64,000 nucleotides of DNA from JADLHS01 sp020848635 (GCA_037044975.1 JBAOIL010000015.1:1-64000); one strand, 5' to 3'; counted from the first letter of the stretch, positions 48,391 through 59,070 are shown. The notes: generated by a model from the sequence alone, not told the origin. Translations and numbers: made by a program.

Positions 48391-50048
48391 ATGCTGAAAG
48401 ATCCGTCCAAAAAGTATCGGCCGTTCCCGCCGGTGGCGTTGCCCAACCGGCAATGGCCCAATCGCGTCATCACCCAGGCGCCGCGCTGGTGCAGCGTGGA
48501 CCTCCGCGATGGCAACCAGGCGCTCGCCGTGCCCATGAATGTTTCGCAGAAACTCGAACTGTTCAGCACGCTTGTGAAGTGCGGCTTCAAGGAAATCGAA
48601 GTCGGCTTTCCGTCCGCGTCCAACACCGAGTTCACATTCAACCGCCGGCTCATCGAAGAGCAGCGGTCGCCGGAAGATGTTTGGTTGCAGGTGCTGGTGC
48701 AGGCGCGCGAGGAATTGATCGAGCGCACCGTTGAGTCCCTGATCGGCGCGAAGAAAGCCATTATTCACCTCTACAACTCCACGTCGCCCGCGCAACGCCG
48801 CGTCGTCTTTGGCAAGTCGCCAGGCCGAAATCAAAGCCGTCGCCGTGCAGGGCGCACAGTGGATCAAGGATCGCTTGCCCCGGCTCAAGGGGACGGAGGT
48901 CCTGCTGCAGTATTCCCCGGAAAGTTTCAGCGCGACGGAACATGAGTTCGCGAAGGAGGTTTCCGAGGCGGTCATGGCCGTGTGGCAGCCGACGCCGCAA
49001 CGACCGATGATTCTGAATTTACCGGACACCGTCGAAGTGGCGATGCCGAACGTCTATGCCGATCAGATCGAGTGGATGTGCCAGAACATCAAGCATCGAG
49101 ATTCGCTCATCATCAGCCTGCACACGCACAACGATCGCAGCACCGGGGTGGCGGCGACGGAGCTGGGCCTGCTCGCGGGGGCGGATCGTGTCGAGGGCAC
49201 GCTCTTTGGCAACGGCGAGCGCACCGGCAACCTCGACATCGTGATCGTGGCGATGAATCTCTACATGCATGGCATTGACCCGAAACTCGATTTCAGCGAC
49301 CTCAATGCCATCCGTGACGTGTATGAACGCTGCACCGGCATGACCGTGCCGGAGCGGCAGCCGTATGCGCGGCGAATTGGTATTCACCGCCTTCAGCGGT
49401 TCACATCAGGACGCCATCAAGAAGGGATTGGCGGAACGCGAGCGCGGCGGCCCGGCGCATTGGGATGTGCCCTATCTCACGATTGATCCGACGGACATTG
49501 GCCGTGAGTATCGCGAAGTCATCCGCGTCAACTCCCAGTCGGGCAAGGGCGGCGTGGCGTATTTGCTCGAGACGGAGTTTGGCATTTTGCTGCCCAAGGA
49601 CATGCAGCGCGAGTTCGGCCCAATCGCCAACGATGCGGTGGATGAACTGGGACGCGAAGTCAGCGGCACGGAATTGAAGGCCATGTTCTGGCGTGAATAC
49701 ATTGAACGCACTTCGCCTTGGAAACTGGGAACATTTCGCACAAACAGCGAGAATGGACGGGTTCTCTGCAATGCCTCCTTGTTCCGAAACGACAATCAGT
49801 TTGTTGTGAGCGGTGAAGGCAACGGACCTTTGGCGGCCTTGGTCCATGGCATCGCCCAAGCGGACGGACCACGTTTTGAGATCACGAATTACAGCGAGCA
49901 CGCCCTGGGTTCGGGCGAGGGGGCGGCGGCCATTGCCTACATTCAAATCAAATCCGCCGGTGGCCAATCCCGTTGGGGCGCGGGTGTGGACACGAACATC
50001 GAACTCGCCTCCGTGCGCGCCGTGTTGAGCGCGTTGAACCGGTCCTGA
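48391..50048 (+). CDS. leuA: 2-isopropylmalate synthase LeuA, two frameshifts
   Basis: First committed enzyme of leucine synthesis, long (type 2) form, about 552 residues. Start MLKDPSKKYRPFPPVALPNR. CSVDLRDGNQALAVPMNVSQ (metal-binding DLRDGNQ), IEVGFPSASNTEF, LIISLHTHNDRSTGVAATEL (HxH metal ligands), LFGNGERTGNLDIV and the C-terminal regulatory domain RWGAGVDTNIELASVRAVLS are present. Extra single bases near 48,825 and 49,373 break the frame. Controlled by the leader attenuator upstream. Confidence 0.95.
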
Positions 50049-50073
50049 ACGGACCACTCCAAATCAAGCCACC

Positions 50074-50950
50074 ATGAAAAACAAACTGTTTCACATCGCC
50101 CTCGCCCTGTTGATCCTCGCCCGGCCGGTTCACGCAGAAAACCCAACGAACCCTGCCCCGCCCTGGCTCGCGGTGATGACTTACAATCTGCGCTATGCCA
50201 GCCCGACGCCACCCAATGCCTGGCCGCAGCGGCGTCCGCTCATGCGCGAGTTGATTCAGCAGGTCGCGCCCGACGTCATGGGTACGCAGGAAGGATCTGT
50301 ACGGCCAAATCAAGGATCTTGCCACCGATCTGCCCGACTACGAGTGGATCGGCACGGGCCGCGACGGTGGCAGTCGGGGCGAGTTCATGGCGGTATTCTT
50401 CCGCAAGACCCGCCTTGAGGCGCTGGCCTTTGATCACTTTTGGTTGTCCGATACCCCAGCGGTCGTCGGTTCGACCACCTGGGGCAACAGCAATCGCCGC
50501 ATGGTGACATGGGTGAAATTTCGCGACCGCGCCACCAGTGGCGAATTCTACCTGTTCAACACGCATTTTGATCATCAAGTCCAACCCGCCCGCGAAAAGA
50601 GCGCAGAGCTTGTCCGGCAACGCGTTACGGCGCTGGATACCAAACTGCCAGTGCTACTCATCGGCGACTTCAACGCCGGCGCCGGGTCGAACCAGGCCTA
50701 CGAGATCTTGACCGGCGACAAATTCTTCATGGACGCCTGGACGATCGCGGGCCAGCGGCAAGGCGAAGGCATTAACACCTTCAACGGTTTCAAGCCGGCC
50801 CAACAAGACGGCGTGCGCATTGACTGGATTCTCGCGCACGGCGACGTGACGGTGGCAGAAGCGGAGACTTTGACATTTGCACGCGACGGCCAGTTTCCGA
50901 GCGATCACTTTCCCGTCCTCGCCCGGTTGCGGCTGGGGCCGACCAGGTAA
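50074..50950 (+). CDS. Secreted endonuclease/exonuclease/phosphatase-family hydrolase, one frameshift
   Basis: A signal peptide (LFHIALALLILARPVHAENP) is followed by the EEP fold: LAVMTYNLRYASP, PDVMGTQE (metal-binding Glu), and after one extra G near 50,295 DLYGQIKDLATDLPDYEWIG, YLFNTHFDHQVQPAREKSAE (DHQ), LPVLLIGDFNAGAG (GDFN) and FPSDHFPVLARLRL (SDHFPV). All catalytic motifs are intact. The family acts on phosphodiesters such as nucleic acids or lipid phosphates; being exported suggests nutrient release. About 291 residues. Confidence 0.88.
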
Positions 50951-51022
50951 TCGCCAGTTGAAATCTCCGCCCGGCAGGGATTTTACTTGGCGCGGGGGTG
51001 GCAAGCCGGTTCATTGGAGGCA

Positions 51023-52199
51023 ATGAACATCCGAGCCTTCCTCGTCGTGTGCCTAACCGCCACCCTCTTGCCAACTTGGAGTACCGAGGCGAACCCAAAG
51101 CCGCGCCCGCCATCCGCAAGCTAAAGGACGTCGTTGTTTACCAAGACGACCAGTTCTACAGCGCCTTCCCTTCGATCGTGCGGCGGCGGGACGGGGAATT
51201 GCTGGTGGCGTTCCGACGCGCGCCGGATCGCCGGCGGCTCGGCGAAAACAACATTTCGCACACCGATCCGAACAGTTACCTCGTCCTGGTTCGCTCGCGG
51301 GACGACGGCGCGACTTGGAGCCCGTGCCTGAGCTGATATATGCGCATCCGCTCGGCGGGTCGCAGGACCCTTGCCTGGTGCAGTTGCACGATGGCACGCT
51401 GGTGTGCACAAGTTACGGCTGGGCGCTGCTGAATGCGGATTACGCCGCCCGCATGACCAACGCCGCGCTGCATGGCAGCTTTGGTTTTCTCGGCGGTTAC
51501 GTGCTGCAATCCCAGGATGCCGGGCATTCATGGCAGGGGCCGTGGCTGCCGCCACACATCAGCACCGACCCGACCACGGACATTTCTGGCCAACCAATCC
51601 CAGCCTACAATCGCGGCGCGCTGTGTGAAGGCAAGGACGGTCGGCTCTACTGGGTCGTGGCGGCCAGCACCGACACCAAGCCGCGGCGCTCCGAAACCCA
51701 TCTGCTGATTTCGTCCGACCGGGGCGAAACCTGGAATTACTCCAGCCCGGTCGCTCAGGATGCGAAAGTGCAGTTTAATGAGACTTCGCTTTACGAAACG
51801 CCCAAGGGCGATCTGGTGGCCTTCCTGCGTACGGAGAATTTCAACGACCATACCGCCGTCGCCCGCTCGACGGATCACGGGCGGAGTTTTCAGCCATGGC
51901 AGGACGCGGGCTTCCAAGGCCACCCCCATTATGCTTTGCGCCTTCCGGATAAACGGGTGCTGCTGGTGTACGGCTATCGCCATGCGCCCTTTGGCATTCG
52001 GGCGCGGGTGCTGGACGCGGAATGCAGCAACTTGGCCGCAGCGGAGGAAATTGTGTTGCGCGCGGACGGCGGGAATTCCGACCTCGGATATCCGTGGGCG
52101 ACGATGATTTCCAAGCACCAGGCACTGGTGGTTTACTATTTCAACCAAGCGAACGGCCCGCGGCACATTGCCGGCACCGTCCTGGAAATCGGGCGGTGA
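51023..52199 (+). CDS. Secreted sialidase-type BNR-repeat protein, frameshifts
   Basis: Starts at ATG 51,023 with GGAGG just upstream; a signal peptide MNIRAFLVVCLTATLLPTWS. After a frame change near 51,090 it reads VVYQDDQFYSAFPSIVRRRD, LLVAFRRAPD and SRDDGATWSP; after a missing G near 51,325 it reads VPELIYAHPLGGSQDPCLVQ, LQSQDAGHSWQGPW, ISSDRGETWNYSSP and RSTDHGRSFQPW. The repeated S.DxGxTW Asp boxes show a six-bladed sialidase-like propeller. An actual glycosidase activity on sialic acid is not proven. Confidence 0.82.
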
Positions 52200-52302
52200 G
52201 GCGTCATCACGCTTTCGGAGTGATGCGCGGCGAAGTCGCCGGTTTCTGCCGGCTTTTGTGACTCGTCAAGCGCTCGACAACAGTTTAGGCTGGCTCCTGA
52301 AA

Positions 52303-53241
52303 ATGAAAATCGTTCGCCACTTATTGGTCGCCGTTGCTTTCATTGGATTCTGCGTCTCGCCCCCCGCCCTACCGGCGCAACTCGCGCCGTCGCCCACGAC
52401 CGCACCGGAGCCGCCGCCCTCGTTTGTGCCGCTGGTCTCGCCCGCGCCCGCAACTCAGGCCCCGATTCCGCTCGCCCCCGTCCGACCGCTTGCGGCGCAA
52501 CCACTGCCCACCGGGGCGCTCGCGACCGGCATTCTCGCTTTTGACGCGGAGGCCAAGGAGGCCATGGTCAAACCCGGGGAGATCGCGGCGAATTACCTGT
52601 TTCTGCTCACCAATGTATCCCCGGCCGAAATCACCATCAGCCGGGTGCAAACCTCCTGCGGTTGCACCACGGCGCAAATGCCACCCATGCCCTGGAAGAT
52701 TCCCGCCGGCGGCACCGGCCAGATTCCGGTCGTGATGAATGTGCAGGGCAAGAGCGGCGTAGTGACCAAGACGCTCACGGTTTACACCGACCGGGGACTG
52801 AAATCGCTGCTGGTGAAAACCACGATTCTCCCACCTGCCCCCCAGCTGATGACGGCGGCGGATCGCGAGCGCAATCAACTGCTCGCCAAGACCGACCGGC
52901 AGGCGGTGTTCAAAGGCGATTGCGCCCGCTGCCACGTCGAGCCTGTCATCGGCAAGTTCGGCAAGGATCTCTACCTCACGGCATGTGGCATTTGCCATGA
53001 GACGGAGCACCGCGCCACGATGGTGCCGGACCTGCGCAATCTGCCGAATGACACCAACGCGGATTACTGGAAACTGATGATCACCATGGGCAAAGAAGGC
53101 ACGCTCATGCCGGCCTTTGCCCAGGCGCAAGGCGGGCCGCTTTCCGATCCGCAAATCAAGACGCTCGTGGGTTATCTGGTCACGAACTTCCCGGCCCAGG
53201 GCACAAATTCCCGGCCCTGGCTGCCCAAGCCGAAGCTGTAA
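52303..53241 (+). CDS. DUF1573 domain fused to a c-type cytochrome, exported
   Basis: 312 residues, intact; start ATG 52,303 gives a signal peptide (LLVAVAFIGFCVSPPALP). A Pro/Ala-rich linker leads to DUF1573 (residues ~75-180; TISRVQTSCGCTTAQMPPMP, the usual CGCT motif). The C-terminal domain has CARCH (207-211) and CGICH (228-232), two CxxCH heme sites only 21 residues apart, and MPAFAQAQGGPLSDPQIKTL, typical of class I cytochrome c with a possible Met ligand. Electron transfer in the periplasm is likely; the job of DUF1573 there is unknown. Confidence 0.85.
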   Translation: MKIVRHLLVAVAFIGFCVSPPALPAQLAPSPTTAPEPPPSFVPLVSPAPATQAPIPLAPVRPLAAQPLPTGALATGILAFDAEAKEAMVKPGEIAANYLFLLTNVSPAEITISRVQTSCGCTTAQMPPMPWKIPAGGTGQIPVVMNVQGKSGVVTKTLTVYTDRGLKSLLVKTTILPPAPQLMTAADRERNQLLAKTDRQAVFKGDCARCHVEPVIGKFGKDLYLTACGICHETEHRATMVPDLRNLPNDTNADYWKLMITMGKEGTLMPAFAQAQGGPLSDPQIKTLVGYLVTNFPAQGTNSRPWLPKPKL

Positions 53242-53328
53242 TTTTTGGCGGCATTTTTCCCGCACGGAACGGCCGCTCGCCCCGCCTTTCGCGTTGCTCC
53301 GCTCCGCCGCCAATCGTATCGTGCGCCC

Positions 53329-55404
53329 GTGCCGCCGCCGGATAACCAACCTTCGCCGCTCGCCGCGCCGGTGAATCGGCTTTGGGGGGTCGGCGATGAA
53401 CGCGCGCGCCAACTCGCGCGGCTGGACATCGCCACCGTCGAGGATCTGTTGCTCCACCGCCCACGCCGTTATGAAGACCGGCGGAGATTTCTTGCCATCC
53501 GCGAACTCCAGCTGGGCGAAGCGGCAACCGTGCGCGGCAAAATCATCGCTGCCGGCGTGAAGCGCTGGCGCCAAGGCGACCGCGCGATGTTCGAGTGCGT
53601 CATTGACGATGGCACGGCACATTTGCATTGCCGCTGGTGGCAGGCGCAGCCCTGGATGGAGGAATACTTCCTTGTCGGCCGGGAATTCCTCGCGTTCGGC
53701 AAGCCGGAGTCGCTGCGGCCGCGAACGATGGATCACCCCGAAACCGAATGGGTCGAGCCGGGTGAGGAAAGCTTCATCCATTTCAACCGGATCGTGCCGA
53801 TCTATCCGCTCACTGAAGGCCTGCCCCAGCGCTGGCTGCGTGGGCTGATGTGGCGGACGCTGGAACGATACGAAGCGGCCGTTGCCCCAGCACCGTGGGA
53901 GGAGTTGCTCGTTGAGAAAGCACCCACGACCGCGCTGGCAAAGCCCTCAACCCTCAACCCGCAACCCTTAACCGCCCTGCTCCCCACCCGTGCCAACGCC
54001 GTTCACATGCTGCACTTCCCGGAGGCGTTGACCGACGTGGAATTCGCGCGGCAACGGCTGGCCTTGGACGAATTCATCACGCTGCAAATCCAGATTCAAC
54101 AGCGGCGCAAGAATTTTGAGTCGCGCTCGCAGGCTTTGCCCTGTGCCGGGGACAACCGGCTGATGAAACCCTTCCTCACGGCGTTGGGCTTTAAGCTCAC
54201 GGTCGCGCAAACCCGGGTGCTGCGGGAAATCCGCGCCGACATGGGCGGTGCGCACCCGATGCGAAGACTGCTCCAGGGCGATGTCGGCTCCGGAAAGACC
54301 GCAGTGGCCGCCTGCACGGCCTTAATGGCGTTGGAGAGCGGTTTCAACGTCGCTTTGATGGCGCCGACGGAAATTCTAGCCGAACAACATTTTCAGAACT
54401 TCACACGATGGCTCGCCCCCCTCGGGGTTCAGGTGGAGATGCAGACCGGAAGTCGCAAAACCGTTGAGCGCCGCGCGTCCGGCATCGCGGGCCCGAAGCC
54501 GTCGCCGCTCTCAAAGCCCAACCCACAGCCCTCGACTTTGTTGATCGGCACCCACGCGCTCCTCTCCGCTGGTTTCGAGGTTCCGAATCTCGGCCTGGTG
54601 ATCATTGACGAGCAGCACAAGTTTGGAGTGACCCAACGCGAGCAACTGGTGCGCAAGGGGCGTTACCCCCATCTGCTGGTGATGACCGCCACGCCCATTC
54701 CCCGCACCCTGGGCCTGACACTCTACGGCGACCTTGATTTGTCCATAATTGATGAGCTGCCACCGGGTCGCGGCGGGGTGAAAACGTTTGTACGCACGAT
54801 GGACACGCTGCCCAAGGTCTGGGAGTTTCTGCGGCAAAAACTCGCGGCGGGCCGGCAGGCCTATGTCGTCTATCCCCGCGTCGAGGACGCCGCGGATGGC
54901 TTGAAGGCGGTGACAAAGGAATTCGCCAATCTAGGGGCAAAGCTCGCCCCGTTCCGTGTTGGCCTGCTGCATGGGCGCTTGAAAGGCGCGGAGAAGGAAG
55001 CCGCCATGGTGGATTTCCGCGCGAGTCGCGTCAGCGTGCTGCTTGCCACCTCGCTCATCGAAGTCGGCGTGGACGTGCCAAACGCGACGGTGATGATCAT
55101 CGAAAATGCCGAGGCGTTCGGGCTCGCCCAGCTACATCAACTTCGCGGCCGCATCGGCCGCGGCGCGCACGAAAGTCACTGCATTTTGATTTCCGACGCC
55201 AAGAAACCGGACTCCCGCGAACGGTTGCGGGTGCTGGAAGAAACGACCGATGGCTTCCGCATTGCCGAGGCGGATTTGAAGTTGCGCGGGCCGGGGGAAC
55301 TGCTTGGCCAGCAGCAAAGCGGCCTGCCCCGGTTCCGTTTCGGCGACCTGACCGAAGACCTCGCACTCATCCGTCAGGCCCGCGACATCGTTGCGAAAAT
55401 GTGA
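53329..55404 (+). CDS. recG: ATP-dependent DNA helicase RecG
   Basis: About 691 residues from GTG 53,329; the frame is open to 53,245. It unwinds branched DNA and reverses stalled forks. Wedge/OB domain: LLLHRPRRYEDRR, ATVRGKIIAAGVKRW. Motor: RLLQGDVGSGKTAVAACTAL (Walker A), MAPTEILAEQHF, IIDEQHKFGVTQREQL (DEQH), MTATPIPRTLGLTLYGDLDL, LLATSLIEVGVDVPNATVMI and LHQLRGRIGRG. Two short low-complexity insertions (STLNPQPLT and KPNPQPSTL) interrupt otherwise conserved parts. Confidence 0.95.
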   Translation: MPPPDNQPSPLAAPVNRLWGVGDERARQLARLDIATVEDLLLHRPRRYEDRRRFLAIRELQLGEAATVRGKIIAAGVKRWRQGDRAMFECVIDDGTAHLHCRWWQAQPWMEEYFLVGREFLAFGKPESLRPRTMDHPETEWVEPGEESFIHFNRIVPIYPLTEGLPQRWLRGLMWRTLERYEAAVAPAPWEELLVEKAPTTALAKPSTLNPQPLTALLPTRANAVHMLHFPEALTDVEFARQRLALDEFITLQIQIQQRRKNFESRSQALPCAGDNRLMKPFLTALGFKLTVAQTRVLREIRADMGGAHPMRRLLQGDVGSGKTAVAACTALMALESGFNVALMAPTEILAEQHFQNFTRWLAPLGVQVEMQTGSRKTVERRASGIAGPKPSPLSKPNPQPSTLLIGTHALLSAGFEVPNLGLVIIDEQHKFGVTQREQLVRKGRYPHLLVMTATPIPRTLGLTLYGDLDLSIIDELPPGRGGVKTFVRTMDTLPKVWEFLRQKLAAGRQAYVVYPRVEDAADGLKAVTKEFANLGAKLAPFRVGLLHGRLKGAEKEAAMVDFRASRVSVLLATSLIEVGVDVPNATVMIIENAEAFGLAQLHQLRGRIGRGAHESHCILISDAKKPDSRERLRVLEETTDGFRIAEADLKLRGPGELLGQQQSGLPRFRFGDLTEDLALIRQARDIVAKM

Positions 55405-55599
55405 ACGCCGGCCCGAGCGCCGACCGGGCACGGTTGCGCGGGCAATAGTTACCCCAACAGAGCAAATGTGGATTGTCGCGGCACGGCACGGCGGCTAGAC
55501 TCGGCGGCGAAACAATTGATGGCCCCCTGGCTTTGCTCACGGAGATTCACGGAAGCGGCCCGGGTGAAGTCGGACGGCCGTAACAACCAATTTTAATTC

Positions 55600-56863
55600 A
55601 TGGACAGTTTTTTGATCAAAGGCGGGGTGCCCCTGCATGGGGAGGTGGAAATCAGCGGGGCAAAGAACGCCGTGCTGCCCATCATGGCGGCGACCTTGCT
55701 CACCGCCGAGCCGTGCGTCATCCGCCGCGTGCCCAACTTGAGCGATGTGCGCTTTATGGGCCAGATCCTCGAATGGCTTGGGGCGAAGGTGAAGATTGAC
55801 GGCGATACGGTCCACGTTCACGCCCGCAAAATCAAAGGCCACGCTGATTATGACCTCGTCCGCAAAATGCGCGGCTCCATCTGCATCATGGGGCCGTTGC
55901 TGGGCCGACTGCGGAAGGCGACCGTGTCCTTGCCCGGCGGCTGTGTGATCGGTGCGCGGCCCATTAACCTGCATTTGAAGGCCTTTGCCGCGCTGGGCGC
56001 CAAGATCAAGATAGAGAACGGTTATGTGGAGGCAACCGCTCCGCGCTTGGCGGGCGGGCCGATGTTCCTTGGCGGTCGCGCGGGTTCCACCGTCCTCGGT
56101 ACCGCCAACGCCATGATGGCAGCGGTGCTGGCGGATGGAGTCACGGTGATCGAAAGTGCCGCATGCGAACCCGAGGTGGTGGATCTGGCAAAGTTTCTCA
56201 CCGCCATGGGCGCGAAGCTCTCCGGCGTGGGCAGCCCGACCCTGACCATCACCGGGGTGAAGGAATTGCACGGCGCGGAACACGAAGTCATCGCCGATCG
56301 TATCGAAGCCGCCACGTTTGCCATAGCGGCGGCCGCGACCAACGGCGAAATCACGCTGAAAGGGGCCCGGGCCGAGCATATGCATGCGGTGATTGACAAG
56401 TTGCACGATGCCGGGGTGCTGGTGGAGCGGCGCGGAGCCAACCTGGTGGCTCGCCGCCAGGGCAAACTCAAGGCCACCGACGTAACCACGCTGCCCTACT
56501 CCGGTTTCCCCACCGACGTGCAGGCGCAGATGATGGCGTTGATGGCGCTCACGCCTGGAATCAGCATCATCACCGAGCGGATTTTTGAATCGCGCTTCAT
56601 GCATGTGAGCGAGTTGGCCCGCCTCGGGGCGGATATCGAGATCGAGGGGCCGAGCGCCATCGTGAAGGGGGGCAAACCGCTAAGCGGCGCGCCGGTGATG
56701 GCGAGCGATCTGCGCGCCTCGGCGGCCCTGGTCATCGCCGGGCTGGCGGCCAAGGGGTACGACCCAGGTGAATCGCGTCTATCATCTGGATCGCGGATAT
56801 GACGACATGGACGGTAAATTGCGCAAGCTGGGCGCGCGCGTGCAACGGATCGAGGAATCATGA
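55600..56863 (+). CDS. murA: UDP-N-acetylglucosamine 1-carboxyvinyltransferase MurA, one frameshift
   Basis: First committed step of peptidoglycan synthesis. KGGVPLHGEVEISGAKNAVL contains Lys22; LPGGCVIGARPINLHLKAF places the catalytic Cys exactly at 115, the fosfomycin target. Also GSTVLGTANAMMAAVLADG, DRIEAATFAIAAA and FPTDVQAQMMALMALTPG. Near 56,758 one extra G (GGGG for GGG) shifts the frame; it resumes TQVNRVYHLDRGYDDMDGKL and stops at 56,863, overlapping the next ATG by 4 bases. Confidence 0.95.
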
Positions 56864-57264
56864 CCAAACTCATCGCCGCACTAATGGTCTTGGGGGTAGT
56901 CTTTGTCGGCTACTTGATTTTTCAGCAATGGGACAAGGCGCGGACGGAACATGACAACCAGCGGCGGATCGAGGCCGCAGCAAATGTTTCACCGGAAAGC
57001 CTCCCTGGCATGCCGTCGCAACTGGATCAAAGCTTCCGCGCCGCCAAGGAAAACGGGCCGGCAGCCTACCGCGCCTGGTTCAACACTTACGGGCGGCAAC
57101 TCGCCGATCCGCGCAAGGCCTGGATCGAACTCGAACTCTGCGTGGCCCTCGCCCGCGAAAATCCGGCCGAGGCGAAACGGATTTTTGCCGGCGTAAAAGG
57201 GCGTCTGCCGCCAGCGTCGCCGGTCTGGCCCAAGATGAAGGAATTGGAAAAGACGTTTGAATGA
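56860..57264 (+). CDS. Small single-helix membrane protein, unknown
   Basis: 134 residues. Starts with an ATGA overlap with murA, so it is probably co-translated. One N-terminal membrane helix (LIAALMVLGVVFVGYLIFQQ) and a soluble helical domain (PESLPGMPSQLDQSFRAAKE, IELELCVALARENPAEAKRI) that could hold one or two TPR-like helix pairs. No family recognised; a role near the cell wall is suggested only by the neighbour. Confidence 0.6.
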   Translation: MTKLIAALMVLGVVFVGYLIFQQWDKARTEHDNQRRIEAAANVSPESLPGMPSQLDQSFRAAKENGPAAYRAWFNTYGRQLADPRKAWIELELCVALARENPAEAKRIFAGVKGRLPPASPVWPKMKELEKTFE

Positions 57265-57331
57265 GTCGAGGAGACAGTCTCCGGCCCGGCAAACCTTCCC
57301 TGGGTCGGCTTCGCTCTGGGCGCTCCAATAG

Positions 57332-57355
57332 AAAAGGGCGTCCTTGCGGACGCCC
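57332..57355 (-). terminator. Intrinsic terminator after tsf
   Basis: GGGCGTCC and GGACGCCC pair across TTGC at 57,336-57,355, followed on the minus strand by four T (57,335-57,332). It lies 24 bp after the tsf stop and closes the rpsB-tsf operon. Confidence 0.9.
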
Positions 57356-57379
57356 TTCGTGCTTCGAATTTCTTTTCGC

Positions 57380-58225
57380 TTACGCCGCGGCTTCGCCCAC
57401 CTGGAAGCGGACGAACCGCCGGACGCTGATCTCGTCGCCGAGCAGTTTCTCCACCGACGCGATGTGTTCCTTCACGCTGATCTCGGAATTCTTCTTCACG
57501 AACCCCTGATCCACGAGGCAGTAGGTCTGGAAAAACTTGTCCAACATGCCAGCCAGGATTTTCTCCATCGCCTGCGCCGGTTTGCCCTTGAGGCGGTCGG
57601 ATTGCGCGGCGATTTCGCGTTCCTTGGCGATGACCTCGGGCGCGACCTGCTCACGCGAGACCGCGTAGGGATGCCCCGCAGCAATTTGCAGGGTGATGTC
57701 CTTGACGAGTTGCTTGAACTCATCTTTGCCGGTGGTTTCGGCCTTGCCCGCGCCGACTTCAACGAGGACGCCGACCTTCGCGCCGGTGTGGATGTAGGCG
57801 GCGATAAGGCCGTGGCCACTGACTTCCATCCGGGCATTGCGGGCGATCTTGATGTTCTCGCCGATCTTGACCACGGCCGCTTCGCGCTCCGCGTCCAGGT
57901 TCACATTGGGATTGGCGGCAACCTTCCGGGCGATTTCATCGCTGAAGGCGCGGAAGGTGTCATTGCGCGCGACAAAGTCAGTTTCGCAATTCACTTCCAC
58001 CAGAACGCCCGCTTTGCCGTCGGGCGCGATGTATTGGGCAATGAGGCCTTCCCGGGCATCACGCAATGATTTCTTCGCGGCGCTCGCGGCGCCGGACTTG
58101 CGCAAAATGTCCACGGCCTTGTCCATGTCGCCCCCGGCTTCGGTGAGCGCCTTCTTGCAATCCATCATGCCGGCGCTCGTCATCTCGCGGAGTTTGCCGA
58201 CGTTGGCAGCAGTTATTTCAGCCAT
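57380..58225 (-). CDS. tsf: Translation elongation factor Ts
   Basis: 281 residues, intact. Guanine exchange factor for EF-Tu. MAEITAANVGKLREMTSAGM and MDCKKALTEAGGDMDKAVDI form the UBA-like N-terminus; VEVNCETDFVARNDTF is the conserved TDFVARN contact site, and VLVEVGAGKAETTGKDEFKQ the second core half. It follows rpsB as in nearly all bacteria. Confidence 0.97.
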   Translation of the reverse strand: MAEITAANVGKLREMTSAGMMDCKKALTEAGGDMDKAVDILRKSGAASAAKKSLRDAREGLIAQYIAPDGKAGVLVEVNCETDFVARNDTFRAFSDEIARKVAANPNVNLDAEREAAVVKIGENIKIARNARMEVSGHGLIAAYIHTGAKVGVLVEVGAGKAETTGKDEFKQLVKDITLQIAAGHPYAVSREQVAPEVIAKEREIAAQSDRLKGKPAQAMEKILAGMLDKFFQTYCLVDQGFVKKNSEISVKEHIASVEKLLGDEISVRRFVRFQVGEAAA

Positions 58226-58284
58226 ACTAAAAAGTTGATCGTTCGGAGTTGATTGTTGAGATACGAAAACCCGGCCGCTTGCGC

Positions 58285-59070
58285 TCAGGCTTGGACCGGC
58301 GCGGGGGCTTCCACCGGGGCGGCTTCCACGGGCACGGGCGCGGCGGCTTCGGTTTCCTCCTGCTTGCGGCGGGAGGCCCGGGATTCAAACTCCGCCTGGG
58401 CGCGGGTGATGACCTGGTTGACCGTGGCCAAAATCATGCGCACGGAGCGGATCGCGTCGTCGTTGGCGGCGATCGGATAATCCACCAGGTCGGGATCGCA
58501 GTTTGTGTCCGCGATGGCCACGATGGGGATTTTCAGCTTGCGCGCCTCGGCCACGGCATTGTGTTCGCGTTTCACGTCCACAACGAACATTGCGCCCGGC
58601 ATCTTGTCCATCGTGCGGATGCCATCGAAATACTTGACCAACCGGCCTGCTTCGCGGCGGATGACGGCCTGCTCCTGTTTGACGTAATTGTTGATCGATC
58701 CGTCGGCTTCCATCTTCTCGATTTCCCGCAGCCGGGCGATGGAGCGTTTGACCGTTTGATAATTCGTGAGGGTGCCGCCGAGCCAGCGCTCAGTGACAAA
58801 ATACTGGCCGCATTCCTTCGCGGTTTCCTTGACCGCCTGCTGCGCTTGCTTTTTGGTGCCGACGAAGATGACCTTGCCGCCCTTGGTGACGGTCTTGGCG
58901 AGGAAGTCGCACGCGGTTTCCAACTGCGCGAGGGACTTGCTCAGGTCAATGATGTGAATGCCGTTGCGCGCGTCGAAGATGAAAGGCTTCATCTTGGGAT
59001 TCCAACGCCGCGTTTGGTGTCCGAAATGGACGCCTGCTTCCAACAGTTCTTTAATACCGATGCTTAACAC
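58285..59070 (-). CDS. rpsB: 30S ribosomal protein S2
   Basis: 261 residues. Start GTG 59,070 is chosen because AAAGGA lies just before it. LSIGIKELLEAGVHFGHQTR, WNPKMKPFIFDARNGIHIID, VGTKKQAQQAVKETAKECGQ, WLGGTLTNYQTVKRSIARL and IPIVAIADTNCDPDLVDYPI are diagnostic. A Pro/Ala/Val-rich C-terminal tail (PVPVEAAPVEAPAPVQA) extends beyond the usual end. First gene of rpsB-tsf. Confidence 0.97.
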   Translation of the reverse strand: MLSIGIKELLEAGVHFGHQTRRWNPKMKPFIFDARNGIHIIDLSKSLAQLETACDFLAKTVTKGGKVIFVGTKKQAQQAVKETAKECGQYFVTERWLGGTLTNYQTVKRSIARLREIEKMEADGSINNYVKQEQAVIRREAGRLVKYFDGIRTMDKMPGAMFVVDVKREHNAVAEARKLKIPIVAIADTNCDPDLVDYPIAANDDAIRSVRMILATVNQVITRAQAEFESRASRRKQEETEAAAPVPVEAAPVEAPAPVQA

